From: Pseudomonas sp. Irchel s3h14 | Lineage (GTDB): Bacteria > Pseudomonadota > Gammaproteobacteria > Pseudomonadales > Pseudomonadaceae | DNA: 64,000 bases | Direction: 5' to 3' | NCBI RefSeq assembly: GCF_900187425.1 | Contig: NZ_FYDJ01000006.1 | Location: forward strand, 1 to 64,000 | Shown: piece after piece, positions 1-8,597 of the stretch | Layout: each line of letters begins with the position of its first letter | Numbering within the stretch: position 1 is the stretch's first letter | Translations under genes and position numbers: made by a program | The notes under the pieces: model-generated | Database searches by the model: none | Told to the model about the DNA's origin: nothing | What the model saw: only the letters and a program-made list of their open reading frames with translations

Positions 1-333
1 GGCTTCCTCGAGTAGGCCTGATACATAGATGCAACGGGGCGGCAGTTTTTTTAAAAGCGGGTAGACAGTGGGGGCGAGTCCATACATAGCAGCTGGCGCA
101 GCCTGCGTTCGGCTGCGCAGCAGTCGTGAAATCAGGCGACGCGGTGCTTCAGTAATACCGTGCATGCAGGTTTTACGACTGCTGCGCAGCCGAACGCAGG
201 CTCCGCCAGCTGCTACAGGTTTGCCTTGGATCCGGCATTAGTGCTTTGGCCGATATTCAGAAGCACTTGGCCGGTGCTCGTCGCGACCGATCTCTAGACT
301 CTGGGCCTATCTTAATTAGCCACGGAGTCCGCC
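1..333. other. Intergenic region at the window start
   Basis: No gene is supported here. It holds one copy of a long inverted repeat (87-217) and, after it, the leader of the XapX-family gene at 334. A short reading frame that begins near 246 has low-complexity Arg/Ser/His content and no ribosome binding site, so I treat it as a shadow. The left gene of this interval is outside the window. Confidence 0.6.
87..217. repeat. Long imperfect palindrome, TAGCAGCTG family, copy 1
   Basis: The outer arms read TAGCAGCTGGCG and its complement CGCCAGCTGCTA. The inner arms carry TTCGGCTGCGCAGCAGTCGT and its complement. A central unpaired stretch of about 35 bases separates them. Three more copies lie at 11331-11475, 19388-19529 and 23249-23382. 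The size and exclusively intergenic placement resemble non-autonomous palindromic (REP/MITE-like) elements of fluorescent pseudomonads. Confidence 0.8.
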
Positions 334-507
334 ATGAGCTACCTCATCTCATTGGTCATCGGTCTGGGCGTCGGTCTGCTCTACGGCGCTCTGGATTTTC
401 GTTCCCCCGCACCACCGGCCATCGCGCTGGTAGGGCTGCTCGGCATGTTGGCCGGTGAGCAGTTGTGGCCAATGGGCCGGCAACTGGTCACTGGCTGGAT
501 CTCCTGA
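334..507 (+). CDS. XapX domain small membrane protein
   Basis: This 57-residue protein is too short for most ORF callers. It has a hydrophobic N-terminal helix with glycine spacing (LVIGLGVGLLYG), then the family signature SPAPPAIALVGLLGMLAGE, which I recognise as the XapX (DUF1427) domain. It is probably an inner-membrane protein with two short helices. GGAG six bases upstream of the ATG at 334 supports the start. It lies 28 bases before the following oxidoreductase and probably shares its transcript. The biochemical role of XapX proteins is unknown. Confidence 0.8.
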   Translation: MSYLISLVIGLGVGLLYGALDFRSPAPPAIALVGLLGMLAGEQLWPMGRQLVTGWIS

Positions 508-535
508 ACCGTTTATTCATTCGAGGGAAATGCTC

Positions 536-1492
536 ATGAAAGCACTGCAATTCGACAAGATCGGTGACCTCTCGGCCCTGCGCTACGTTGAGGTGCCTAC
601 CCCTGTGCCCAGCACCGATGAAGTGCTGGTCCAGATCAAGGCGGCCGGCCTCAACCCCAGCGATGTGAAGAACGTGCTGGGGCGCTTTCCCTACACCACA
701 CTGCCGAGGATTCCCGGTCGTGATTTCGCCGGTGTAGTCGTTGAAGGCCCGCAGACGCTGATCGGTCAGGAAGTCTGGGGCACCGGCCGTGAACTGGGCT
801 TTTTCGCCGATGGCTCGCATGCGCAATTCGTCAAACTGCCGGCCAATGGCGTGGCGCAAAAGCCGACCCATCTGAGTTTTGCCCAGGCTGCCAGCCTCGG
901 TGTGCCTTACACCACGGCGTGGGATGCGTTGGAACGCAGTCTGGTGACGGCCGAAACCCGGTTGCTGGTGATCGGTGGCGGGGCGGTTGGCACTGCGGCG
1001 CTGGCGCTGGCCAAGGTGCGTGGCGCTCAAGTACTGGCAGCGGCGCGGCGGCCGGAGCAGGTCAAGGATTTGCAGGCCCTGGGGTATCAGACGCTGCAAC
1101 TGGATAAACCCGAGGACCTCGGTGCGCAGGTGAGCGCCGTGTATGCCGGCGGCGCTGATGTAATTTTCGACACCACCGGTTTCTGGCTGCCGGCCTCGGT
1201 CCCGGCTCTGGCCGCGTTCGGTCGCATCGCGATCATCGCCGCGCCGGTGGACGGCATGGTGCAATTGCCGGCCTTGGCGCTGTATCGCAAGGGCGGTTCG
1301 GTGGTGGGGATCAACTCGTTGCTGTACGGCGTCCAGGCGTGTGCGGCGATGCTTGAGCAGTTCGGCACGTTCTTCGATCAGGGCTTGTTGCCGTTGCCCG
1401 AAGGCTTGTTTGAATCGCCGTTGGCCGAAGGTCTGGAGCGGTATGCCGAGGTGAGCCAAGGCAGTGGTGACAAGGTGATTTTGTTGCCGTAA
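536..1492 (+). CDS. Zinc-independent alcohol dehydrogenase / quinone oxidoreductase-like (MDR family)
   Basis: This 318-residue medium-chain dehydrogenase/reductase has the N-terminal GroES-like fold (PGRDFAGVV at about residues 61-69) and a nucleotide-binding motif LLVIGGGAVGTAAL in the middle. The structural and catalytic zinc cysteines of true alcohol dehydrogenases are absent, which points to the NADPH quinone/enone reductase branch. Two ATGs lie close together at 530 and 536. GAGGG at 523-527 is correctly spaced only for 536. It likely reduces quinones or unsaturated carbonyls in the cytosol, but the substrate cannot be read from sequence. Confidence 0.8.
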   Translation: MKALQFDKIGDLSALRYVEVPTPVPSTDEVLVQIKAAGLNPSDVKNVLGRFPYTTLPRIPGRDFAGVVVEGPQTLIGQEVWGTGRELGFFADGSHAQFVKLPANGVAQKPTHLSFAQAASLGVPYTTAWDALERSLVTAETRLLVIGGGAVGTAALALAKVRGAQVLAAARRPEQVKDLQALGYQTLQLDKPEDLGAQVSAVYAGGADVIFDTTGFWLPASVPALAAFGRIAIIAAPVDGMVQLPALALYRKGGSVVGINSLLYGVQACAAMLEQFGTFFDQGLLPLPEGLFESPLAEGLERYAEVSQGSGDKVILLP

Positions 1493-1540
1493 CCGGCATT
1501 GATGTTGGATGCTCTGGCCTCTTCGTCGGAACGCCGCCCG

Positions 1541-1599
1541 GAGCAAGCTCGCTCCCACAAGGATGGCGCTGAACCTGTGGGAGCGAGCTTGCTCGCGAT
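1541..1599. repeat. REP-type inverted pair, copy 1
   Basis: Two facing copies of the motif GAGCAAGCTCGCTCCCACA and its complement are separated by about 20 bases. It is the shortest spacing of the six pairs in the window. It follows the stop of the oxidoreductase and precedes the convergent porin gene, so the transcript hairpin may also limit read-through. Confidence 0.85.
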
Positions 1600-1687
1600 G
1601 GCGTCCTCAAGCCGAACTCAAACCTCGGGAACACCGTTCTCCCACGCCGACCAATTCTTCAAAATCTCCTCCTGATTCAAACAAAAC

Positions 1688-2644
1688 TTAAAACTGATAA
1701 CCAACGCCGGCGTAGTAACCCCAGCCGTCGGAACGGGCGCGGAAGTTACCGTCGCCGAAATTCAATTCGCTGCCATCCTCCCAGTTGCCGCCGTTGTGGA
1801 AATAACGACCGACCAGGGTGAAACGCAAGTGGGTGAACGAGTACAGCAAGACGTTGGTGGCGACGGTGGCGTTGGCGGTGCGGGCCGGGTTGTCCTTGTG
1901 CAGGTCCGAGCCGAAGTCGAAGTTGGTGAACCCGATGTAGGTCAGTGACGCGCCATTGCTGAAGCTGCTGATCGGCACGATGTATTTGAGTTGGGCGCGA
2001 TAGCCGTCCCACGAATACTCGTTGCTGGCGCCGTAGTTTTCCCACTGGTAGCGCCCATAGAAGTTGGCCGACAGGTTGACCCGCGAATGGGTGTCGATGT
2101 CGGTGCCCAAACCGCTGTACAGCGTATTGGCGCGGTTGGCGCTGTTACTGCCGTGGTCGTAGATCCAGTCGAAGGCGACGTACCATTCCTTGAACGGCCC
2201 GATGGCCAGGCTGCGGCCGGCGAGGTAGTCGATAGAGATTCTCGGTTCGTGCTCCATGAACACCGGCGAGCCGTGGTCCCACACGCCTTTGTCATGGCTG
2301 TTGCCGATGTCGAAGATCTTCGGGATGTCGATGTAGCCATACAACTCGAACGGCCCCTTGCGCCCGAAGTACTCGTATTCCAGGTAGATATCGTCGGCCG
2401 GTTGCGGGCCGAAACTGATGTCTTTACTGCCGATGACCGTCAGGTCCTGGTTGAACCAGTCCGAGAGGTACACGCCTTTTTTCGGTGGGCTCGCTTCGGG
2501 GCTGAGGGTTTCGCCTTGGGCGGATTCTTCGGCGGGGGCGGGTTGCGCCAAAACGGTGCTGCTGAGTAGTCCTGTAACGCTGGCCAGCAGCAAGGAAACA
2601 GCAAAAGTGCGCGAGCAAGTCACGCGGCTGGACGTGCGGTGCAT
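1688..2644 (-). CDS. Tsx-like nucleoside-specific channel-forming outer membrane protein
   Basis: The 318-residue protein has a signal peptide (about residues 1-34, ending ...STVLAQ) followed by a beta-rich region full of alternating aromatics that ends in Phe (GYYAGVGYQF), the C-terminal signature of outer-membrane barrels. The spacing of motifs such as WFNQDLTVIG and GPFKEWYVAFDWIYDHG matches the nucleoside-channel Tsx/OmpW-size family. An upstream in-frame start at 2764 would put 40 residues before the signal peptide. AAAAGGGA before the ATG at 2644 favours the shorter form. A LacI/PurR-type palindrome 83 bases upstream suggests purine or nucleoside control. Confidence 0.82.
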   Translation of the reverse strand: MHRTSSRVTCSRTFAVSLLLASVTGLLSSTVLAQPAPAEESAQGETLSPEASPPKKGVYLSDWFNQDLTVIGSKDISFGPQPADDIYLEYEYFGRKGPFELYGYIDIPKIFDIGNSHDKGVWDHGSPVFMEHEPRISIDYLAGRSLAIGPFKEWYVAFDWIYDHGSNSANRANTLYSGLGTDIDTHSRVNLSANFYGRYQWENYGASNEYSWDGYRAQLKYIVPISSFSNGASLTYIGFTNFDFGSDLHKDNPARTANATVATNVLLYSFTHLRFTLVGRYFHNGGNWEDGSELNFGDGNFRARSDGWGYYAGVGYQF

Positions 2645-2726
2645 TAAAAGTCCCTTTTCGTGCGGATCGAAGGCCCGGTTCTGCGGGCTTGCGCGGTTAT
2701 GTAGCGAAAATGCTTGTATCAGCGAC

Positions 2727-2742
2727 ACGCAAACGTTTGCAC
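2727..2742. promoter_or_regulatory. PurR/LacI-type operator upstream of the Tsx-like porin
   Basis: ACGCAAACGTTTGCAC contains a perfect 12-base palindrome, GCAAACGTTTGC, with the central CG step typical of LacI-family operators. It matches the E. coli PurR box (ACGCAAACGTTTNCGT) at nearly every position. It lies upstream of the minus-strand nucleoside-channel gene. The cognate repressor is not in the window. Confidence 0.65.
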
Positions 2743-2887
2743 AAGGCATACCAATTTTGCTCAAGGCACGGAAAAGGCTAGGAAATTGGTGGTTTAACTG
2801 TCCTTTCGGTCAACGATTCGCGGGACCTCAGGGGAGACGACGTTGATGTAGACTCCTCGGCACTGACTTCACGAGGTGTCCCCCCCC

Positions 2888-3922
2888 ATGAGCGAGCCGA
2901 TTCGTCTGACCCAATACAGCCACGGCGCAGGATGCGGCTGCAAAATTTCCCCGCAGGTGCTGGAGGTGATTCTGGCCGGCAGCGGGGCGCAGAACCTTGA
3001 CCCGAAACTCTGGGTCGGCAACGCCTCGCGCGATGACGCGGCGGTGTACGCCATTGATGAAGAACGCGGCGTGGTGTCGACCACCGACTTCTTTATGCCG
3101 ATCGTCGACGACCCGTTCGATTTCGGTCGCATCGCCGCCACCAATGCCATCAGCGACATCTACGCCATGGGCGGCGATCCGCTGATGGCGATTGCGATCC
3201 TTGGCTGGCCGGTCAACGTACTGGCGCCGGAGATTGCCCGGGAAGTGATTCGCGGCGGGCGTTCGGTCTGCGATGAAGCCGGTATTCCGTTGGCCGGTGG
3301 GCATTCCATCGACGCGCCGGAGCCGATCTTCGGCCTCGCCGTGACCGGTCTGGTGGAAAAGCGCCACATGAAGCGCAACGACACCGCCACCGCCGGTTGC
3401 CTGCTCTACCTCACCAAACCGCTGGGCATCGGCATCCTCACCACCGCCGAGAAGAAGGGCAAGTTGCGCCAGGCCGACATCGGCCTGGCTCGCGACTGGA
3501 TGTGCACCCTGAACAAACCCGGCAGCCGTTTCGGCAAACTCGAGTGCGTCACCGCGATGACCGACGTCACCGGTTTTGGTCTGCTGGGGCATTTGGTGGA
3601 AATGGCCGACGGCAGCAACGTGACCGCTCGCATTGAGTACGATCGCGTGCCGCGTCTGCCGGGTGTTGAGTATTACCTCGACCAAGGCTGCGTGCCGGGC
3701 GGGACGTTGCGCAACTTCGACAGCTACGCCAGCAAGCTTGGGCGTATTCAGGAAATGCACAAACGCGTGCTCTGCGATCCGCAGACCAGCGGTGGCCTGT
3801 TGGTTGCGGTCACCCCCGAAGGCAACGAACACTTCCTCAAAGTAGCCGCCGAGCTGGGCCTGACCCTTGAGCCGATCGGTGAACTGATCGAGCGACAGAC
3901 GAACGCGGTTGAGGTGTTTTGA
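2888..3922 (+). CDS. selD: Selenide, water dikinase (selenophosphate synthetase)
   Basis: The 344-residue enzyme makes selenophosphate from selenide and ATP for selenocysteine and 2-selenouridine synthesis. The N-terminus reads [14 protein letters not shown], the diagnostic SelD active-site loop. The catalytic position (residue 16, equivalent to E. coli Cys17) is cysteine, not selenocysteine, and Lys19 is present. The AIR-synthase-like ATP-binding region ([13 protein letters not shown]) follows. The ATG at 2888 matches family starts; CGAGG lies 11 bases upstream, separated from it by a run of eight C. The stop overlaps the start of selU by one base, so the two are translationally coupled. Confidence 0.96.
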   Translation: MSEPIRLTQYSHGAGCGCKISPQVLEVILAGSGAQNLDPKLWVGNASRDDAAVYAIDEERGVVSTTDFFMPIVDDPFDFGRIAATNAISDIYAMGGDPLMAIAILGWPVNVLAPEIAREVIRGGRSVCDEAGIPLAGGHSIDAPEPIFGLAVTGLVEKRHMKRNDTATAGCLLYLTKPLGIGILTTAEKKGKLRQADIGLARDWMCTLNKPGSRFGKLECVTAMTDVTGFGLLGHLVEMADGSNVTARIEYDRVPRLPGVEYYLDQGCVPGGTLRNFDSYASKLGRIQEMHKRVLCDPQTSGGLLVAVTPEGNEHFLKVAAELGLTLEPIGELIERQTNAVEVF

Positions 3923-5025
3923 TGTCCATCGAATTCACCGATTACCGCGACATTTTCCTCAACGACCGACCGATGATGGATGCCCGTGCGCCGGTCGAAT
4001 TTCTCAAAGGCTCATTCCCCGGCGTGATCAACCTGCCGCTGATGAATGACCATGAGCGGCAACGGGTTGGCACTTGTTATAAGCAACACGGCCAACAAGC
4101 GGCCATTACGCTGGGGCACCAGTTGGTGTCCGGCGAGATAAAAGCCGAGCGCATCCAGGCCTGGGCCGATTTTGCCCGGGCTCATCCTGATGGGTATTTG
4201 TATTGTTTTCGCGGCGGTTTGCGTTCGCAGATCGTCCAGCAATGGCTCAAGGACGAGGCGGGCATCGACTATCCGCGAGTGGGTGGCGGTTACAAGGCGA
4301 TGCGCAGCTTCTTGCTCGACACGCTCGATCAGGCGGTTGCCCAGTGTGATTTCGTCTTGCTGGGCGGCATGACCGGCACCGGTAAAACCGAAGTGCTCAC
4401 GCAGTTGCGCAACGGCCTGGACCTTGAAGGTCACGCCCATCATCGCGGCTCCAGTTTTGGTAAACGCGCCACCGGCCAACCTTCCAACATCGATTTTGAG
4501 AACCGCCTGGCGGTGGACCTGCTGAAGAAGCGCGCCCACGGTATCGAGCAGTTTGTGCTGGAAGACGAGAGCCGCGCGATCGGCAGTTGTGCGCTGCCGT
4601 TGCCGCTGTTTCAGGGCATGCAACAGTTTCCGATGGTCTGGCTTGAAGACAGCCTGGAAGGGCGGGTCGAACGGATCCTGCGTGACTATGTGGTGGACTT
4701 GTGTGCCGAGTTCATCGGCGTGCATGGCGATGAAGGCTTCGCGCTGTTTTCCGAGCGCTTGCTGGAGAGCCTGAACAATGTGCAGAAACGTCTGGGCGGT
4801 GAACGCCATCGGCGGATGCTGATATTGATGGAAGATGCGCTGGCGGAGCAGGCGAGCAGCGGGGCGGTGGACTTGCACCGGGGCTGGATCGAAGGGTTGC
4901 TTCGCGAGTATTACGACCCGATGTATGCGTTTCAGCGGGAGAAGAAAGGGGGTCGTATTGAGTTCGCGGGGGAGCGGGTTGCTGTCCTTGAGTATCTGCG
5001 AGAGCGCGTTTCCCAGCGAGGATGA
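3922..5025 (+). CDS. selU: tRNA 2-selenouridine synthase (MnmH)
   Basis: This 367-residue enzyme replaces the sulfur of 2-thiouridine at the wobble base of Lys, Glu and Gln tRNAs with selenium, using selenophosphate from SelD. An N-terminal rhodanese domain carries the active-site cysteine in [12 protein letters not shown] (Cys95). The C-terminal P-loop domain begins with [12 protein letters not shown] (Lys155). The ATG overlaps the selD stop as TGATG, and the pair forms an operon. The length is normal and no key residue is missing. This gene shows that selenium is used for tRNA modification; selA/selB for selenocysteine are not in the window. Confidence 0.95.
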   Translation: MSIEFTDYRDIFLNDRPMMDARAPVEFLKGSFPGVINLPLMNDHERQRVGTCYKQHGQQAAITLGHQLVSGEIKAERIQAWADFARAHPDGYLYCFRGGLRSQIVQQWLKDEAGIDYPRVGGGYKAMRSFLLDTLDQAVAQCDFVLLGGMTGTGKTEVLTQLRNGLDLEGHAHHRGSSFGKRATGQPSNIDFENRLAVDLLKKRAHGIEQFVLEDESRAIGSCALPLPLFQGMQQFPMVWLEDSLEGRVERILRDYVVDLCAEFIGVHGDEGFALFSERLLESLNNVQKRLGGERHRRMLILMEDALAEQASSGAVDLHRGWIEGLLREYYDPMYAFQREKKGGRIEFAGERVAVLEYLRERVSQRG

Positions 5026-5045
5026 TGTCGTATTTGCCGGCCCCT

Positions 5046-5126
5046 TCGCGAGCAAGCCCGCTCCCACATTAAACCGAGTTGCGGCAAAGGTACGCGGTCT
5101 AATGTGGGAGCGGGCTTGCTCGCGAA
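5046..5126. repeat. REP-type inverted pair, copy 2
   Basis: TCGCGAGCAAGCCCGCTCCC and its complement face each other across about 35 bases. The pair separates selU from the convergent phosphatase-fold gene. It belongs to the same family as the pairs at 15485, 25595, 31392 and 36784, in the variant with GGGCTTG in the core. Confidence 0.85.
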
Positions 5127-5151
5127 AAGGCCCGATCAGGCACTGCACCAC

Positions 5152-5826
5152 TCAAGTCGGACAGGTCTCCCGCCCATTATCCAGCCCTTGCTTGTAGGCG
5201 TGGCTCTGCACACTGGCCTTGCCGTTGTGCCAGGTCAGGGTGAGCACATACAGCGAGTCGTAGTCGCTGGATTCCCAGTCATCGGTGATGTTCTGTTTCT
5301 TGCCGACGGCTTTTCCCGCGACCTTGTTGATCAGCTCCGGCAGGTAGCCGTGGGACCAGGCGGTGTAGATGACCGAGTTGTGATACTTGTCGTGGAGCAA
5401 TTCATCGGCCAGGTCGCTGGTGTCGTTGGCCGAGAAGTTGATGTTCACCGGCAAACCAAGCTTGATCGCGCTGGGGCTGATGGTCATCAGGGGACGGATG
5501 TAACTGTAGGAATTGTCCAGTTCGCCTTCTTCGACATTGCGCGTCGGATTGGCGGCAAACACGTAGTTGGCCTTGCCGAATTTTTCCGGCAGCAAGGTGG
5601 CAAGGTCGATGGCGCGGTTCAGGCCCTGGCAGTTGAGCTGGCCGAGGCCGCCGGCGGGTTTTTCCGCGTGGCGCAGGAACACCAGCGTCTGGGTGCCGTC
5701 CGCCGGTTGGGCGCGGCTTTCGCTGGACTCAAGGGACAGGAACAGCGCGCTGACCGCCAACAGGGAGGGCAGGACAACATACGCGCGATGTTTGAAGCGT
5801 TTGGCGAATTTCAAAAGGTTCATCAT
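5152..5826 (-). CDS. Exported histidine-phosphatase-fold protein
   Basis: The 224-residue protein begins with a basic N-terminus and one hydrophobic segment (about residues 14-32), which acts as a signal peptide or anchor. It then shows the histidine phosphatase signature LVFLRHAEKP (about residues 48-57), where the His would be phosphorylated. A second conserved His lies in AWSHGYLPEL. This fits the phosphoglycerate mutase-like superfamily, and the export signal suggests a periplasmic phosphatase. The substrate is unknown. It is convergent with selU and has no operon partner. Confidence 0.75.
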   Translation of the reverse strand: MMNLLKFAKRFKHRAYVVLPSLLAVSALFLSLESSESRAQPADGTQTLVFLRHAEKPAGGLGQLNCQGLNRAIDLATLLPEKFGKANYVFAANPTRNVEEGELDNSYSYIRPLMTISPSAIKLGLPVNINFSANDTSDLADELLHDKYHNSVIYTAWSHGYLPELINKVAGKAVGKKQNITDDWESSDYDSLYVLTLTWHNGKASVQSHAYKQGLDNGRETCPT

Positions 5827-6197
5827 TTGAATAGGTGATCTTCAGCGCATTCGGTTAAGGCTGACAAACCTTTACACCGCGAGCTCCCAGCTTCGGGTGT
5901 TTTCCATGTCGTTGGGCCGGTCCGTTTCCAAAAGGGCAATGCTCAGAGTCCTCTGAAGCCCATTTGGTTCGATCCGAGTGAGTGCGCAGCACTGTAGCGG
6001 CAACCTGAGATGGGTTAGTGCAGAGGTTATCGACAGGATGTTGCGGATTTATGGACACAGTACACGTGTCGGCGCCACTGACAGGCTGCGATCTTTTGAT
6101 CTTGCTCATCAGCAACATTGATAACGCCAAAAAATCGCAGCCTTCGCCAGCCCCTACATTATGATCAGCGTCTATTTTTTCCGTGTGGATGCTTCCC
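5827..6197. other. Intergenic region with a palindromic repeat
   Basis: About 370 bases lie between the divergent phosphatase-fold and GST genes. An inverted repeat at 6084-6158 is the only clear structure. A minus-strand frame across it has no ribosome binding site and reads through the repeat, so I do not call it. Confidence 0.6.
6084..6158. repeat. Short palindromic repeat (GCTGCGATCTTTTGATC type)
   Basis: AGGCTGCGATCTTTTGATC is followed about 30 bases later by AAAATCGCAGCCTTCGCCAG, so GGCTGCGAT pairs with ATCGCAGCC. The flanking CTTCGCCAGCCCCTACA is a typical end of a second repeat family in fluorescent pseudomonads. Only one copy occurs here. Confidence 0.7.
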
Positions 6198-6911
6198 ATG
6201 ACCGATCTGTCCGCGTTCCCGATTACCCAAAAATGGCCGGCTCAATACCCCGAGTGGATCCAGCTGTACTCCTTGCCGACACCCAACGGCGTCAAGGTGT
6301 CGATCATGCTCGAAGAGATCGGACTGCCCTACGAGCCGCATCGTGTGGGCTTCGACACCCATGATCAGATGTCCCCCGAATTTCTTTCGCTGAACCCCAA
6401 CAACAAGATCCCGGCAATCCTCGACCCCCACGGTCCTGGGGACCAACCCCTGGCGCTGTTCGAGTCCGGGGCGATTCTGATTTACCTGGCCGACAAGAGC
6501 GGGCAACTGCTGGCCCAGGAATCGGCGGCGCGATACGAGACCATTCAATGGCTGATGTTTCAGATGGGCGGCATCGGGCCGATGTTCGGCCAGGTCGGTT
6601 TTTTCAACAGATTTGCCGGCAAGGACTACGAGGACAAACGTCCCCGCGACCGCTACGTCGATGAAAGCAAACGCCTGCTTAATGTGCTCGATAACCGCCT
6701 GGAAGGGCGCGACTGGATCATGGGCGAGCGCTACACCATCGCGGACATCGCGGCCTTCCCCTGGGTGCGCAACCTGATCGGCTTCTATGAGGCTGGCGAG
6801 CTGGTGGGCATCGAGAACTTCCCGAACGTCACGCGAGTGCTGGAGCGCTTTCTGGCGCGGCCGGCGGTGATGCGTGGGCTGGAAATTCCCAAGCAAAACG
6901 CTTCGATTTGA
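6198..6911 (+). CDS. Glutathione S-transferase (Ure2/YghU-like)
   Basis: The 237-residue protein has an N-terminal thioredoxin fold (PNGVKVSIMLEEIGLPYE, LNPNNKIPAILDP, FESGAILIYLADKSG) and a helical C-terminal domain (RYTIADIAAFPWVRN). The ESGAI motif binds the gamma-glutamyl end of glutathione. The extended N-terminus before the PNG motif resembles the YghU/YfcG group, which often act as disulfide-bond reductases. The ATG at 6198 was chosen over an in-frame start five codons earlier because the shorter form matches family N-termini. It lies 18 bases before the PhzF-like gene, probably in one operon. Confidence 0.88.
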   Translation: MTDLSAFPITQKWPAQYPEWIQLYSLPTPNGVKVSIMLEEIGLPYEPHRVGFDTHDQMSPEFLSLNPNNKIPAILDPHGPGDQPLALFESGAILIYLADKSGQLLAQESAARYETIQWLMFQMGGIGPMFGQVGFFNRFAGKDYEDKRPRDRYVDESKRLLNVLDNRLEGRDWIMGERYTIADIAAFPWVRNLIGFYEAGELVGIENFPNVTRVLERFLARPAVMRGLEIPKQNASI

Positions 6912-6929
6912 TCAAGACCAAGGCAGGCC

Positions 6930-7772
6930 ATGCACTCATTCGATTTCAAGCAAGTAGATGTCTTCAGCCGTGTTGCGCTCAAGGGCAATCCGTTGGCGGT
7001 GGTGTTCGGCGCCGATGAGCTCAGCGATGAGCGCATGGCGGCGTTCGCCAGCTGGACCAACCTCAGCGAAACCACATTCATACTCGAACCGCGCGATCCT
7101 CGCGCCGATTATCGTGTGCGGATCTTCACCACCCTGAACGAATTGCCGTTCGCCGGCCATCCGACACTGGGCACCTGCCATGCGTGGCTGGAGGCCGGTG
7201 GCGTGCCCAGGGGCGAAGAGATCATTCAGGAGTGCGGCGTGGGGCTGGTGCGGGTTCGTCGACAAGGGACAGAGCTGGCCTTTCTCGCACCGCCATTGCT
7301 CAAAACCGGGCCGGTGGAGGCGGATGTGGTGGAACGGGTACGGCGGGGGCTCGGGCTGGAATCGGGGGCGATTGTGCGCACTCAGTGGGTCGACAACGGT
7401 GCCGGATGGCTGGCCGTGATGGTCGAGGATCGCCAGCAGGTGCTGGACCTGCAACCGGATCACTCGCAAATGCTTGGCCTGGCCGTCGGTGTCATCGCGC
7501 CATGGCATCCCGAGCGAGATGGCGATGGCGCACAGTTCGAAGTGCGGGCGTTCATCTCCGGGGATGGCATGCCGGAAGACCCCGCCACCGGCAGCCTGAA
7601 CGCCGGGATCGCCCAATGGTTGCTCAACGAAGGGCTGGCGCCGGCGTCCTATGTGGTCAGCCAGGGTCTGACCATGGGCCGCGCCGGACGCATTCAGGTC
7701 GAGCAAGTGGGCGACGAGATCTGGATCGGCGGCGCGGTGGTGACCTGCATCAGCGGAACCTTGAGTCTGTAG
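6930..7772 (+). CDS. PhzF family isomerase/epimerase
   Basis: The 280-residue protein has the two-domain diaminopimelate-epimerase-like fold of PhzF. Its N-terminus, FKQVDVFSRVALKGNPLAVVF, and a GHPTLGTCHAW motif are family hallmarks, as is the C-terminal GMPEDPATGSLNAGIAQWL. A catalytic Glu lies in NLSETTF. No other phenazine gene is nearby, so a role in phenazine synthesis is unlikely. AAGGCAGG precedes the ATG, and the gene probably shares a transcript with the GST upstream. The substrate is unknown. Confidence 0.88.
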   Translation: MHSFDFKQVDVFSRVALKGNPLAVVFGADELSDERMAAFASWTNLSETTFILEPRDPRADYRVRIFTTLNELPFAGHPTLGTCHAWLEAGGVPRGEEIIQECGVGLVRVRRQGTELAFLAPPLLKTGPVEADVVERVRRGLGLESGAIVRTQWVDNGAGWLAVMVEDRQQVLDLQPDHSQMLGLAVGVIAPWHPERDGDGAQFEVRAFISGDGMPEDPATGSLNAGIAQWLLNEGLAPASYVVSQGLTMGRAGRIQVEQVGDEIWIGGAVVTCISGTLSL

Positions 7773-7788
7773 CGCTGAGCGTCGCGGC

Positions 7789-8409
7789 CTAACGGTTACT
7801 CGCCGCCAGTTTGATCCCGAACCCGACCAGCGCCATACCGGCGACGCGGGACGCGATTTTTCGCGCCATGGGGATGGCTTTCAAACGACGGGCCGCGGCA
7901 TTGCCCAGCAGAACCAGCAAACCCTGATACAGCGCGCTGATGAACGAAACATGCAGCATCATCGCGACCAGGGTCAGGCTGGAGGCATCGGGGCGAATGA
8001 ACAGCGGAAAAAACGCCACAAAAAACAGGATGACCTTGGGGTTGGTCAGGCTCACCGCCAGGGCAGTGCGAAAGTAAACCCGGGCCGACCGTTTCGGCTC
8101 CAGCCCCGCCGAGTCCCGAGCCGCCGGCGTGCGCAGCAATTGCACGCCGATCCAGCACAAGTACGCAGCGCCGAACCACTGCAGCATCTGGAACAACAGG
8201 GGATTGGCTTGCATCACGGCCGCCAGACCGATGGCCGCCGCAATCATGTACGTCGCATCCCCCAACAGCGTGCCACCCACGGCGCCGAACCCGGCGCCCA
8301 GTCCATTGCGGGCGGTGGCGTTGAGAATGGCGAAGGTGCCCGGCCCTGGCATTAACTGGAAGATCAGAATCGCGGCAATGAAGCTGCCGTAATTTTGGAT
8401 ATCAAACAT
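7789..8409 (-). CDS. LysE/RhtB family amino-acid exporter
   Basis: The 206-residue membrane protein has about six hydrophobic segments. The N-terminal ILIFQLMPGPGTFAILNATARNG motif is the LysE/RhtB signature, and NPKVILFFVAFFPLFI in the middle is the second conserved block. It should export amino acids or derivatives such as homoserine lactone across the inner membrane. It faces the PhzF-like gene tail to tail with a gap of 16 bases and is divergent from hemB. Confidence 0.9.
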   Translation of the reverse strand: MFDIQNYGSFIAAILIFQLMPGPGTFAILNATARNGLGAGFGAVGGTLLGDATYMIAAAIGLAAVMQANPLLFQMLQWFGAAYLCWIGVQLLRTPAARDSAGLEPKRSARVYFRTALAVSLTNPKVILFFVAFFPLFIRPDASSLTLVAMMLHVSFISALYQGLLVLLGNAAARRLKAIPMARKIASRVAGMALVGFGIKLAASNR

Positions 8410-8597
8410 GCTGCGTCACTCCCTGTGTTGGTTTTGCTCAATCCTGAACGTTGTCTTTAGCTGGCGCAATGAGGTCGGATTATTGCCGGGCCCGTAACAA
8501 AGTCTTCCACAATCGATGTTTGTGCCCCTGACCGTTGAGGGAATAAGCTTCGCCCCCTACGACTTTCGTCTCGTCCTCCGTTTTTCAGGAACCCCTC

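Noticed and set aside
246-458. Plus-strand ORF of 70 residues before the XapX-family gene
   Set aside because: Overlaps the better supported gene at 334 in another frame, with no ribosome binding site and a biased composition.
488-1558. Minus-strand ORF of 356 residues opposite the quinone-oxidoreductase-like gene
   Set aside because: Arg/His/Gln-rich shadow of a real gene in a high-G+C genome, with no ribosome binding site or family features.
6930-7772. Phenazine biosynthesis gene phzF proper
   Set aside because: No phzA-E or phzG neighbours. Only the broad PhzF isomerase family is supported.
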